Positions 50,847-59,490 of a DNA stretch of 64,000 nucleotides are shown here, piece after piece. The number at the start of each line of letters is the position of its first letter. Position 1 is the first letter of the stretch. This DNA comes from Herpetosiphon giganteus. GTDB taxonomy: Bacteria > Chloroflexota > Chloroflexia > Chloroflexales > Herpetosiphonaceae. The stretch lies in contig NZ_JAFBCZ010000025.1 of the NCBI RefSeq assembly GCF_016907925.1, positions 1 to 64,000 of the forward strand, read 5' to 3'. The position numbers and the translations under genes were made by a program. Under the pieces are notes generated by a model. That model was not told where the DNA came from, did not search any database, and was given only the letters and a program-made list of their open reading frames with translations.

Positions 50847-51302
50847 ATGCGCCGCACATTAACGATATTTGCTCTCTTTGCTGCTTTGGCTGGCTGTGGG
50901 AGTGCGTCCACGCCAACCGCAATGCCAACCAACGTGCCTACAGTTGATGTTTCGCAACCAGGTGCTGGCTTGGCTGGCTCAAAATGGAATGTCTTGCAGA
51001 TCAATGGTCAAGCGCTGAAAGGTCAGCAAGCATTGCCATTAAGCTTTGAAATGGATGGCCGCGCTTCCGGCCATAGCGGCTGTAACGGCTACGGTGGCGA
51101 TGCCAGAATCAATGGCGATCGATTGACGCTTGGCCCATTGATGTCGACCAAGATGGCTTGTGCCGACCCTGAGTTGCAACAACAAGAAACCACGCTCTTC
51201 GAAGCCCTCGAAAAAGTAACCAGCTATACGATGGCTGGCGATAAATTGAGTTTGCTCGATGATAGTGGCACGGTTGTGGTCGAATTGGTGAAGCAAGCCT
51301 AA
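50847..51302 (+). CDS. META-domain lipoprotein (HslJ-like)
   Basis: GGAGG five bases before the ATG at 50847 fixes the start. The 151-aa product has a lipoprotein signal (FALFAALAGCGS) and a short Thr/Pro linker. The META domain has SGCNGYGGDARINGDRLTLGPLMSTKMACADP, the conserved Cys/Asn core. These surface proteins are often linked to stress or heat; the exact function is unknown. Confidence 0.9.
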   Translation: MRRTLTIFALFAALAGCGSASTPTAMPTNVPTVDVSQPGAGLAGSKWNVLQINGQALKGQQALPLSFEMDGRASGHSGCNGYGGDARINGDRLTLGPLMSTKMACADPELQQQETTLFEALEKVTSYTMAGDKLSLLDDSGTVVVELVKQA

Positions 51303-51720
51303 ACTAGGCATTGAGGCTATAGGCTATAGGCTATTGAATTGTTAGGTTAACCACGATCTGATCCCCTCACCCCCTGACCCCCTCTCCCGCCCGCGAGGCG
51401 AGGGGGAACCACAATTCCAGTGCTCCCCTCGCCCGCGTTCAGTGGGAGAGGGGACACGGTTGCCAAGCCAATGTACCAGTACACAGAGAACAGAGAACAT
51501 AGAACATATGGCGTTGAGGATCGGGGATAAGGGATCAGGCTATGGGAACACTAATCAAGCTAATCTGTGTCATCTGTGGCAAAAAATAGTTATTTGTGCA
51601 ATTCGTGGAATTTGTGGCTAAAAAAACAGCCTTCGCGTCCTTCGGGGTTTCAGCCCTTCGTGCGCTTCGTGTCCTTCGTGGATCAAAAACGTAACCTTTG
51701 CGATCTTCGCGGTTTTAGCC
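51303..51720. repeat. Intergenic repeat-rich stretch
   Basis: No gene is seen. It holds AGGCTAT tandem copies (51,313-51,336) and a GC-rich dispersed repeat (51,361-51,453) sharing a perfect 31-base core (51423-51453) with 55647-55677. It also has ACAGAGAACA-type short repeats near 51,480 and many CTTCG-words at 51,640-51,700. It looks like non-functional repeat DNA or REP-like structure. Confidence 0.6.
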
Positions 51721-51722
51721 CC

Positions 51723-51771
51723 TTGACAATTCAATGCTGAACACATATATTGTTATCGAACATTGTTCGAT
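51723..51771 (+). promoter_or_regulatory. Promoter and operator of the TetR gene
   Basis: TTGACA (51723-51728), 17 bases, TATATT (51746-51751). The 17-base palindrome ATCGAACATTGTTCGAT (51755-51771) lies across the start site, a classical autorepression operator. A near copy lies at 52426-52442. Confidence 0.82.
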
Positions 51772-51801
51772 GAAATGCTTGTAGCTGAAATGGAAGCAAC
51801 G

Positions 51802-52410
51802 ATGGGCAGTAAAGAACGGCGCGAACGGATCAAACAAGCGACCCGCGAGGGGATTTTGAGTGGTGCGCGCCAAATTGCCCAAGCAGATGGTTGGTCGGGC
51901 TTGACCATCCGCAAAGTTGCTGAGTTGATCGAATATAGCCCATCAATGGTCTACGAATATTTCGCCAGCAAAGAAGCTATTTTGGAAGCCTTGTTGGAAA
52001 TTGGCTTTCAACAATTAACCAGTGCCATGCAACAAGCTAGCGCCGCCTATGTCGATCCCTATCAGCGCTTGCAGGCCTTGGCCTTGGCCTATTGGCACTT
52101 TGCCCAAGCCAATCCCGACTTGTATCAAGTGATGCATGGCATGGATGGCGTGACGGTCAACCCTGATTTGCGCAACCAAGCAGCATGGCCAACCTGTTTG
52201 CTGGTTGAGCAAGATTTACAAGCTTTATTGATTGACGAGCAGGTTACAAGCCCCAATTTACGTGAAGATAGCGAAATTCTCTGGGCAACCTTGCATGGCA
52301 TCGTCAGCTTAGCACTAAGCCAACGCCTCAGCCAAGCAGCACAGATCGAAGCCCGCATCCAACGCACAACCCAAGCCTTGTTACAGGGCTTATTAATGAC
52401 CACCACATAA
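51802..52410 (+). CDS. TetR-family transcription regulator
   Basis: The start at 51802 (GGAAG five bases upstream) gives 202 aa. The N-terminal TetR helix-turn-helix has LTIRKVAELIEYSPSMVYEYFASKEAI split around the conserved turn. The C-terminal part is helical, with a TetR_C-like region. Longer starts at 51775 or 51790 would move toward the operator. It should repress itself and the adjacent epimerase-like gene through operators before each. Confidence 0.9.
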   Translation: MGSKERRERIKQATREGILSGARQIAQADGWSGLTIRKVAELIEYSPSMVYEYFASKEAILEALLEIGFQQLTSAMQQASAAYVDPYQRLQALALAYWHFAQANPDLYQVMHGMDGVTVNPDLRNQAAWPTCLLVEQDLQALLIDEQVTSPNLREDSEILWATLHGIVSLALSQRLSQAAQIEARIQRTTQALLQGLLMTTT

Positions 52411-52425
52411 ATTTTTTTATTCCAT

Positions 52426-52442
52426 ATAGAACGTTGTTCGAT
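52426..52442 (+). promoter_or_regulatory. Second TetR operator, before the epimerase-like gene
   Basis: ATAGAACGTTGTTCGAT matches the first operator at 15 of 17 positions and lies 29 bases before the start at 52471. The shared site suggests one TetR-controlled two-gene unit. Confidence 0.78.
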
Positions 52443-52470
52443 TATTGAATCTTGTACAAGGAGTATTGAA

Positions 52471-53424
52471 ATGAGTTCATTGCATGTTGTTTTTGGCACT
52501 GGCCCAGCTGGGAGTAGCCTCGCCGAAGAACTTTTAGGCCAAGGCAAGCAGGTACGCTGTGTGAATCGCAGTGGCAAGGCCAATCTGCCAGCAGCAGTTG
52601 AGGTTGTGGCTGGCGATTTGTTGAATCAATCCCAAATCAATGAATTGTGCCAAGGCGCGAATGTTGTTTATCACTGCGCTAACGTTCATTATGCTGAACA
52701 GACCAAAATTATGCCTCAGTTTCAGCAAACAATTATGCAGGCAACTGCGGCGGTGGGTGCACGCTTGGTCGTGCTCGACACGCTCTATGTCTATGGTTCG
52801 AGCCAAGGCCGCCCATTGACTGAAGTCACACCGTTTGCGCCGCATACTCGCAAAGGCCGCATGCGCGCTGCATTGGTCGAAACTTATTTAGCGGCGCATC
52901 GGGCTGGCACGCTGGAGGTAGCGATTGGCCGCGCTGCCGATTTCTTTGGCCCACGGGTTTTAAATTCGACCTTGGGCGATCGGGTTTTTCCAATGTTGTT
53001 GCAACATAAGCCAGCCCAATTGTTGGGCAACATCGATTTGCCACATAGTTTTAGCTATATTGGCGATGTGGCGCGCGGCTTGGCGTTGTTGGGCCAGCAT
53101 CCAGCTGCTGTGGGCCAAGCATGGCATTTGCCAGTTGCTCCGCCATTAACTCAACGGGCGATGTTGCAAACCATTGGCGAATTGCTGGGCTACCCCGTGC
53201 GCAGCATTGCGCTCCCCAAAATGGCGATTCGGGCCTTTGGCCTGATGGATTCGTTTATGCGCGAGTTTGTTGAGATGTTTTATCAATATACCGAGCCACA
53301 AATTGTCGATGCTCAAGCGATTGAGCGTGAGCTTGGCTTGGCGGCTACGCCGTTGGAGCAAGCGTTGCAAGCAACTATCGCTTGGTATCGCGGCCACCAA
53401 ACTACGCAAAAAGCCGCTGCCTAA
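52471..53424 (+). CDS. NAD-dependent epimerase/dehydratase-like protein
   Basis: AAGGAG precedes the start. The 317-aa Rossmann protein has GTGPAGSSLAEEL at the cofactor loop (a GxGxxG variant), VEVVAGDLLN and the catalytic-type YVYG. It is an atypical extended SDR of the NmrA/epimerase group. The substrate is not visible. The TetR operator suggests induction by a small molecule the enzyme may process. Confidence 0.85.
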   Translation: MSSLHVVFGTGPAGSSLAEELLGQGKQVRCVNRSGKANLPAAVEVVAGDLLNQSQINELCQGANVVYHCANVHYAEQTKIMPQFQQTIMQATAAVGARLVVLDTLYVYGSSQGRPLTEVTPFAPHTRKGRMRAALVETYLAAHRAGTLEVAIGRAADFFGPRVLNSTLGDRVFPMLLQHKPAQLLGNIDLPHSFSYIGDVARGLALLGQHPAAVGQAWHLPVAPPLTQRAMLQTIGELLGYPVRSIALPKMAIRAFGLMDSFMREFVEMFYQYTEPQIVDAQAIERELGLAATPLEQALQATIAWYRGHQTTQKAAA

Positions 53425-53492
53425 AGCTGGCAACGGCTGAGGATTCAATTATTTGGGCTGCGCTGATCGATTCAGATTAGCGTAGCTTTGAT

Positions 53493-55541
53493 CTATTGGT
53501 TGCTTTTCCATTCGCCAGCCACGTTGCGCCGAAATTGATCGGCGGGCGTGAGGTCGTGGCCTTGCAAATAGTGGCCGAACCAATCGAGAATATATTCGAT
53601 CCGCGCGATGCGATGCAATGGCTCGCCGCTGCGCGAAAGTTCGTGGCCTTCGCGGGGAAAGCGCACAAAGCGCACAGGCTTGTCGAGCACCTTGAGCGCG
53701 GTATACAGTTGCTCTGCTTGCTCAACTGGGCAACGATGATCTTCATCGGAATGCAAAATTAACAATGGGGTGTTAATTGAATTGACATAACGAATTGGTG
53801 AGCGTTCCATAAATTTGTCGATATTGGCCCATGGCTGGCCGCCAAATTCATCTTCGCCGAAATATGGCCCAATATCCGATGTGCCGAAGAAACTCATCAA
53901 ATTGGAGATACAGCGCTGGGTATTGGCGGCGGCAAAACGGTCGCTATGGCTGATGATCCAGTTGGTCATGTAGCCGCCATACGAGCCACCGAGCACACCC
54001 ATGCGTTTGCTGTCGATCCAATCCCACGTTTCAGCCAAATCGGCGGCAGCCATGAGATCGCGATAATCATCGCCGCCAAAATCTTGGCGTACCAAGGCGC
54101 GGAAGCGTTGACCATAGCCCGTGCCACCGCGCGGGTTGGTGTAAATCACGCCATAACCAGCCGCCGCCAGCACTTGAAATTCGTGCATAAAATTGTGGCC
54201 GTAGGCGCTGTGCGGCCCACCATGAATGTAGAGCAATGATGGATATTGCTGGCCTTCAGTGAAGCCAACCGGCTTCATTGCCCAACCTTCGATCTCCAAA
54301 CCATCAAAACTGTTGTAGGTAAAACGTTCTGGCTCGATCGTTTGCATGCTGGCCAGCAAGCTGGCATTTGGGTCGTAGAGCACATTAATGCTGCCATCTG
54401 CATCGCCCATATACAAGCATTCGAGTTGGGTTGCGGTGCCTGCGGTAAAGGCGGTGCGCTTGTTGAGCGATTGGCTGTAGCCTGAAATGCTGGGATTATC
54501 CTCTGGCGTGAGTTCGTGCATTGTGCCGTCGCTGTAGCGATAGGCGCGGGTGCGGGCTGCGCGGGTTGCCAAACAATAAATGCCATTATCGCGCCAATAA
54601 GGCCGATAGGGAAAACGCCCAATCCGTGAATCGCTGATAATGCTATTTTCTAGCCCATGCTCAAAGCCAACGCTGAGCAAACGGGCATCGCCGCCAGATC
54701 GACTAACACACCACAAGGCCTCGTTTGAAGCATTGCCAAGCTGTTGATCGTGGCCGATGTAGGCGATTTGGCTGCCATCAGGCGACCACGTTGGGTGATA
54801 AACCGGCCCAAGTGCGTTGGTCAAGCAGCGCGATGTGCCAGTATCAACATTTAAAAGATACATATCAGCTTGGCGGGTGTGCTCTAATTCTGCCCGCGAA
54901 ACCGTGATAAAAGCCAACTCGCTGCCATCGGGCGACCAAGCCGGATCGGCGTGATCAAAGGCTTGGTCGGTAATTTGGTGCGGCGCTTGGTCAAGCTCCA
55001 CCAGCCAAATTTGGGCATATTCTGGCTGCAAATAGCCCACGCCATCAAATTTAAATGGCAAGCGCTCGATAATTTTTTCGTCGCGCAAGCTCTCGACATG
55101 GGCTTGATCTTTGGCTTTAGCTCCGCGAGAGATGAAGGTTAAGGCTTGGCTATCGGGCCGCCAGTTGATTTCGGCTACGCCATAGCCAAGGCTGGTAAGT
55201 TGCTGGGCCTCGCCACCACGAGCCAAATCAAGCACAAATAATTGGGCCACGCCTGCATCGCGGGTTGAAATAAAGGCCAATTTGCTGCCATCAGGCGACC
55301 AGCGCGGCGAGCTATCGCGGCCTGAAACGCTGAAGGTCATGCGTTGCGGCGTGCCGCCATCGGCCTGAATTAGCATAATTGCCGAGCGATAATCGGGCTT
55401 GCGCGGGCCAATTTTGCCTGCTGTTTCTTCGATCCAAGTTTCAACAAACGCAATCTGCTCGCCATTGGGCGCAATTTGGGCATCGGAGATAAAACGTAGC
55501 TCCAACAGACTGGTGGCCTGCCAGGTTTGCAACTCTGCCAT
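53493..55541 (-). CDS. S9-family acyl-peptide hydrolase / oligopeptidase
   Basis: The 682-aa protein has an N-terminal beta-propeller of WSPDG-type repeats (RWSPDGSKLAFIS, AWSPDGSELAFI, TWSPDGSQIAYI). The C-terminal alpha/beta hydrolase (about 420-675) has the nucleophile in LGGSYGGYMTNW, Asp in LILHSDEDHRCP and His in REGHELSRSG. No signal peptide is visible, so it is probably cytoplasmic. It releases short or acylated peptides. Confidence 0.95.
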   Translation of the reverse strand: MAELQTWQATSLLELRFISDAQIAPNGEQIAFVETWIEETAGKIGPRKPDYRSAIMLIQADGGTPQRMTFSVSGRDSSPRWSPDGSKLAFISTRDAGVAQLFVLDLARGGEAQQLTSLGYGVAEINWRPDSQALTFISRGAKAKDQAHVESLRDEKIIERLPFKFDGVGYLQPEYAQIWLVELDQAPHQITDQAFDHADPAWSPDGSELAFITVSRAELEHTRQADMYLLNVDTGTSRCLTNALGPVYHPTWSPDGSQIAYIGHDQQLGNASNEALWCVSRSGGDARLLSVGFEHGLENSIISDSRIGRFPYRPYWRDNGIYCLATRAARTRAYRYSDGTMHELTPEDNPSISGYSQSLNKRTAFTAGTATQLECLYMGDADGSINVLYDPNASLLASMQTIEPERFTYNSFDGLEIEGWAMKPVGFTEGQQYPSLLYIHGGPHSAYGHNFMHEFQVLAAAGYGVIYTNPRGGTGYGQRFRALVRQDFGGDDYRDLMAAADLAETWDWIDSKRMGVLGGSYGGYMTNWIISHSDRFAAANTQRCISNLMSFFGTSDIGPYFGEDEFGGQPWANIDKFMERSPIRYVNSINTPLLILHSDEDHRCPVEQAEQLYTALKVLDKPVRFVRFPREGHELSRSGEPLHRIARIEYILDWFGHYLQGHDLTPADQFRRNVAGEWKSNQ

Positions 55542-55584
55542 GGGTGGTTCCTATTCTCTATATGCAATGATTCGTTAATCTGCA

Positions 55585-55695
55585 ATCCCTCACCTCCTAA
55601 CCCGCCCAGCGAGCAAGGAGGAACCATTTCAGCATGAATATTGGAACTCCCCTCGCCCGCGTTCAGTGGGAGAGGGGCTGGGGGTGAGGGGACAA
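55585..55695. repeat. GC-rich dispersed repeat, copy near 55.6 kb
   Basis: It contains the 31-base core at 55647-55677, identical to 51423-51453, with arms like CTCCCCTC and GAGGGG that can fold. The flanks are also similar. The element is found between genes, like REP/BIME sequences. Confidence 0.75.
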
Positions 55696-55926
55696 ATTAC
55701 AGTTATATGCAATTCTGCGCATAGTAGCATAGAACGATTAACTCTTTAACCAGCCTTTGGAAGCATTCAGCATGCGAAATGACTTATTTTAGTCATTGAA
55801 TAATAGTTAGGAAAAAATTAAAATGGCAGTATATGGATTCTTTGATCGAAGGAGGTTGCTTGATTCATGCGACGAGGAGTTCATAACATTTCGGCTATCG
55901 ACGTTGATTAGTACACGAGGATGTGC

Positions 55927-58900
55927 ATGAATACACAACATTTGCCTAATCGCTCAAGACGATTACCATGGCTCGCAGGAACCCTGCTTACCTTTCTAAC
56001 CACGAGTTTGTTCTTTTCTCCCACGCAACCTGTTGCCAACGCTGATCAAGCTGGGCTTGGCAGCTACACCACCAACTTGCCAGCAGGCGCGAAAGTTCCC
56101 GATGATTTTAATGGCAATCCGGTTTCGCCCAAGCGCACTGCCAACGTCACTGGCGCAATGCCCACCAACGACTGGTGGAGTTCGCTCGCCTGGCAGCGCT
56201 TCCCTGGCAATCCCTATTCGGAAAATATGACGGCCTTGCCATTGATTGTCAAAGCCAAATCTGCTGGCTTGGGCGTAACGTTCCCCACGATTCCCGCAAT
56301 TTCAACCGGCTCGCCCAACTACATTGGCGAATTTCACTATAACGCTTCCGAAGACCTGAACCTTGGTTTGGTGGGCTTGAACTCGCCTGATGCCAAAGTT
56401 GACGGCTACTCGGATTGGACGGTCACGGCCTATTGGAATGGTGGCGGCACGCTGCGCGCAACCTTCGGCCATGGCATGCCCTTTGTTTACCTGACCAAGA
56501 GCGGTGGCGATGCCTTGATTGGCGCGGCTGCTCCGCCAAGCGTCTGGACTGGCGCTGGCACGAATGCGCTTGGCATCACGGTTAATGGCCATCACTATGG
56601 TATTTTTGCCCCAACTGGCGCTACCTGGAGCCAATCGGGGAATAATTTCCAATCCAATTTGGCAGGCAAAGATTATTATTCGGTGGCGGTGCTGCCTGAT
56701 AATAGCGTGGCAACCTTTAATTTCTTCAAGTCACGCGCCTATGCGTTTGTAACCAATACTACTGCCAGCTGGAGCTACGACCAAGCGACGGCTAGCTTGA
56801 ACACAACTTTTGCTGCAACTACGGTTGCCAAAGAAGGCTCGAATACCAACACCGTGTTGGGCTTGTATCGCCACCACGCGATCAACTCATCGACGGCGTT
56901 GACCAACTACAGCTACGCCACGGCCCGCGGCCAAATCCGCTTGCGCGATGGTAACTCGTTTACCACCTCGATGCGCTTCAATGGCGTGCTGCCAGCTTTG
57001 CCAGATGCAGGCGATTACAACCGCACCACGCTCAACAATCACTTGAATGATGTTGCTAACGAAGCTAGCCACTTTGGCGGTGCTGATACCTATTACACTG
57101 GTAAGGCGTTGCTGCGTTTGGCAAATTTGATTCCAATTGCTGAACAATTGGGCAATACCAATGCTCGCAATTCGTTGATTACCGCCGTGCGCAACCGTTT
57201 GCAAGAATGGTTCACCGCCAGCGCCAACGACACCAACGGCCAGTTCTACTACAACAGCAACTGGGGCACGGTCATCGGCTATCCAGCTTCATTCGGCTCG
57301 GATACCGAATTGAACGACCACCACTTCCACTACGGCTACTACATCTACGCTGCGGCAATCTTGGCCCAATACGATCCAAACTGGGCACTCGATAGCAACT
57401 GGGGTTCGATGGTCAAGCTGTTGATCAATGATGCTGCCAACATCAGCACCGCCAACGATCCACGCTTCCCCCGCTTGCGCACCTTCGACATCTACGAAGG
57501 CCACTCATGGGCTTCGGGTCACGCTGGTTTTGGTGCAGGCAACAACCACGAATCATCATCAGAAGCGATGATGTTCAACAGCGCCGTGCTGTTGTGGGGC
57601 GCAAACACTGGCAACACCCAATTGCGCGACCTTGGGATCTTCATGTATACCCATGAAACCCACGCCATCGAGCAATATTGGTTCAATGTTGATAACGCTG
57701 TCTTCCCTGCTGGCTTCACCGCCAACAACAATCACCCAGCCGTCGGTATGGTTTGGGGCGATGGTGGCAGCTATGCAACCTGGTTCAGCGCCAACCCAGA
57801 AATGATCCACGGCATCAACTTCTTGCCATTCCACGGTGGTTCGTTGTACTTAGGCCGCAATCCAGCCTACGTCAACAAAAACTACAGCCAAATGCGCAAC
57901 AACATTGGTGGCGCAGAACGCTATTGGCTCGATATTATTTGGCAATTCCAAGCTTTTGGTGATGCTGCAACTGCTGCAACCAAGTTCGATACCGTTCCCT
58001 TCACGCCAGAAGAAGGCGAAACCAAAGCCCACACCTACCACTGGATTCGCAACTTGAAGCAGTTGGGTTCGATCGATACCTCGATCACCGCCAACACGCC
58101 AACCTATGCGGTGTTCAACAAAAATGGTGTCCGCACCTATGTTGCCTGGAATCCAACTGGTAGCCCATTGAGCGTTACCTTCTCGAATGGTGTGGTCTTG
58201 AATAGCATTCCAGCGCGCAGCATGGCTCGCAGCACTGGCACAACTCCACCACCAACGGCAACTCCGGTCAACCCGAATCCGACCGCCACGCCAGTCAACC
58301 CAACGGCAACGCCGGTCAACCCAACCGCGACTCCTGTTCAACCAACGGCCACGCCAGTTGCAGGCTGTTCAGCAGTCAGCTTGGATGCCAATGCCTACTA
58401 TCGCGTAACTGCTCGCCACAGTGGCAAAGCCTTGGATGTCGATGCAGTTTCGACCGCTGATGGTGCGAACGTGCATCAATGGGGCTATGTTGGCGGAGCC
58501 AACCAACAATGGCGCTTCGAAGCCATTGGCAGCAACTACTTCAAAGTAACCGCTCGCCACAGTGGCAAGGCGCTTGATGTGGCAGGCGGCACAACCGCAA
58601 CTGGCAACGGAGTCAACATCCATCAATGGCCATATGGCAACACCACCAACCAACAATGGTGTTTGCGCGATGTTGGCAGTGGCTACTATGCGATTATTGC
58701 CCGCCACAGTGGCAAGGCGCTTGATGTTGCTGATGCTTCAACCGCCGATGGTGGCAACGTCCACCAATGGGAATATGTCGGCGCGACCAACCAACAATGG
58801 CAACTGACCAAGATCGATGCTGGTGGCAGTGGTAACACTCTGCACGTGATCGATGGCGCTGCCCAAAATGTGGCTGGTACCTTGAGCTTGAGCGCAGGCG

Positions 58901-59337
58901 CTGGAGCCAACAGCGACAGCATTCCATCAGCTGGCGGAGCCAACTACGATGGCATACCAACCAACGCGCTGGTCTACACCATCTCAGGCTTGACCCGCAG
59001 CTACAACAGCCAAGCCACCCAATTCAAGTTGTTCGTCGATTCCAACACCGCCGTGGGCAATGGGGTGCAAGCCCGCATCTCCTACGATTGGACTGGCGAC
59101 GGCAGCTATGATCGTACCGAAACCTACAACTACTTCCCAACCGATCCGGTGGCAGGTTTCGAGCAATACAGCCAAAGTTCTGGCCTCAAGAGCAGCAGCG
59201 GAGCTTGGGCCAACTTGAGCAATGGTCGGGTACGGATTGAAATTTGGAACGCGATTGGCAATGGTTCGGCGAGCGTTCGCACCAGCGCCACCAGCGCCCA
59301 AGGCCAACAATCGACGATTACGTTGCCATTCAACTAG
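55927..59337 (+). CDS. GH81 endo-beta-1,3-glucanase with ricin-type lectin and C-terminal module
   Basis: The ATG at 55927, six bases from GAGG, is the favoured start. The 1,136-aa product has a signal peptide. The GH81 domain (about 30-760) has the catalytic segments ELNDHHFHYGYY and GNNHESSSEAMM. A Thr/Pro repeat linker (ATPVNPTATPV type), three RICIN repeats (SGKALDV and QW motifs) and a C-terminal beta-sandwich of about 170 residues, possibly a further binding module, follow. It should degrade beta-1,3-glucans such as fungal walls outside the cell. Confidence 0.95.
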   Translation: MNTQHLPNRSRRLPWLAGTLLTFLTTSLFFSPTQPVANADQAGLGSYTTNLPAGAKVPDDFNGNPVSPKRTANVTGAMPTNDWWSSLAWQRFPGNPYSENMTALPLIVKAKSAGLGVTFPTIPAISTGSPNYIGEFHYNASEDLNLGLVGLNSPDAKVDGYSDWTVTAYWNGGGTLRATFGHGMPFVYLTKSGGDALIGAAAPPSVWTGAGTNALGITVNGHHYGIFAPTGATWSQSGNNFQSNLAGKDYYSVAVLPDNSVATFNFFKSRAYAFVTNTTASWSYDQATASLNTTFAATTVAKEGSNTNTVLGLYRHHAINSSTALTNYSYATARGQIRLRDGNSFTTSMRFNGVLPALPDAGDYNRTTLNNHLNDVANEASHFGGADTYYTGKALLRLANLIPIAEQLGNTNARNSLITAVRNRLQEWFTASANDTNGQFYYNSNWGTVIGYPASFGSDTELNDHHFHYGYYIYAAAILAQYDPNWALDSNWGSMVKLLINDAANISTANDPRFPRLRTFDIYEGHSWASGHAGFGAGNNHESSSEAMMFNSAVLLWGANTGNTQLRDLGIFMYTHETHAIEQYWFNVDNAVFPAGFTANNNHPAVGMVWGDGGSYATWFSANPEMIHGINFLPFHGGSLYLGRNPAYVNKNYSQMRNNIGGAERYWLDIIWQFQAFGDAATAATKFDTVPFTPEEGETKAHTYHWIRNLKQLGSIDTSITANTPTYAVFNKNGVRTYVAWNPTGSPLSVTFSNGVVLNSIPARSMARSTGTTPPPTATPVNPNPTATPVNPTATPVNPTATPVQPTATPVAGCSAVSLDANAYYRVTARHSGKALDVDAVSTADGANVHQWGYVGGANQQWRFEAIGSNYFKVTARHSGKALDVAGGTTATGNGVNIHQWPYGNTTNQQWCLRDVGSGYYAIIARHSGKALDVADASTADGGNVHQWEYVGATNQQWQLTKIDAGGSGNTLHVIDGAAQNVAGTLSLSAGAGANSDSIPSAGGANYDGIPTNALVYTISGLTRSYNSQATQFKLFVDSNTAVGNGVQARISYDWTGDGSYDRTETYNYFPTDPVAGFEQYSQSSGLKSSSGAWANLSNGRVRIEIWNAIGNGSASVRTSATSAQGQQSTITLPFN

Positions 59338-59359
59338 AATTCAATAGTTTTTGGTTACA

Positions 59360-59396
59360 AACCCGTCACTCGTGGATACGAGTGGCGGGTTTTCGT
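59360..59396 (+). terminator. Terminator after the GH81 gene
   Basis: AACCCG-CACTCGT arms (59360-59373) with ACGAGTG-CGGGTT (59378-59391), one mismatch, followed by TTCG: a good stem with a short tail. Confidence 0.75.
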
Positions 59397-59429
59397 CACT
59401 ATTCAGATAAAGCTCTAGTAAACATTTGT

Positions 59430-59458
59430 TTCAAAAATAGTAAAATTAACGCTATAAT
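59430..59458 (+). promoter_or_regulatory. Promoter of the cyclase gene
   Basis: TTCAAA (59430-59435), 17 bases, then a perfect TATAAT (59453-59458), 33 bases before the cyclase ATG. No strong ribosome site precedes that ATG, so the leader is short. Confidence 0.6.
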
Positions 59459-59490
59459 GGTGCAATATTTTTGCGCCGAGTACACCGCCT

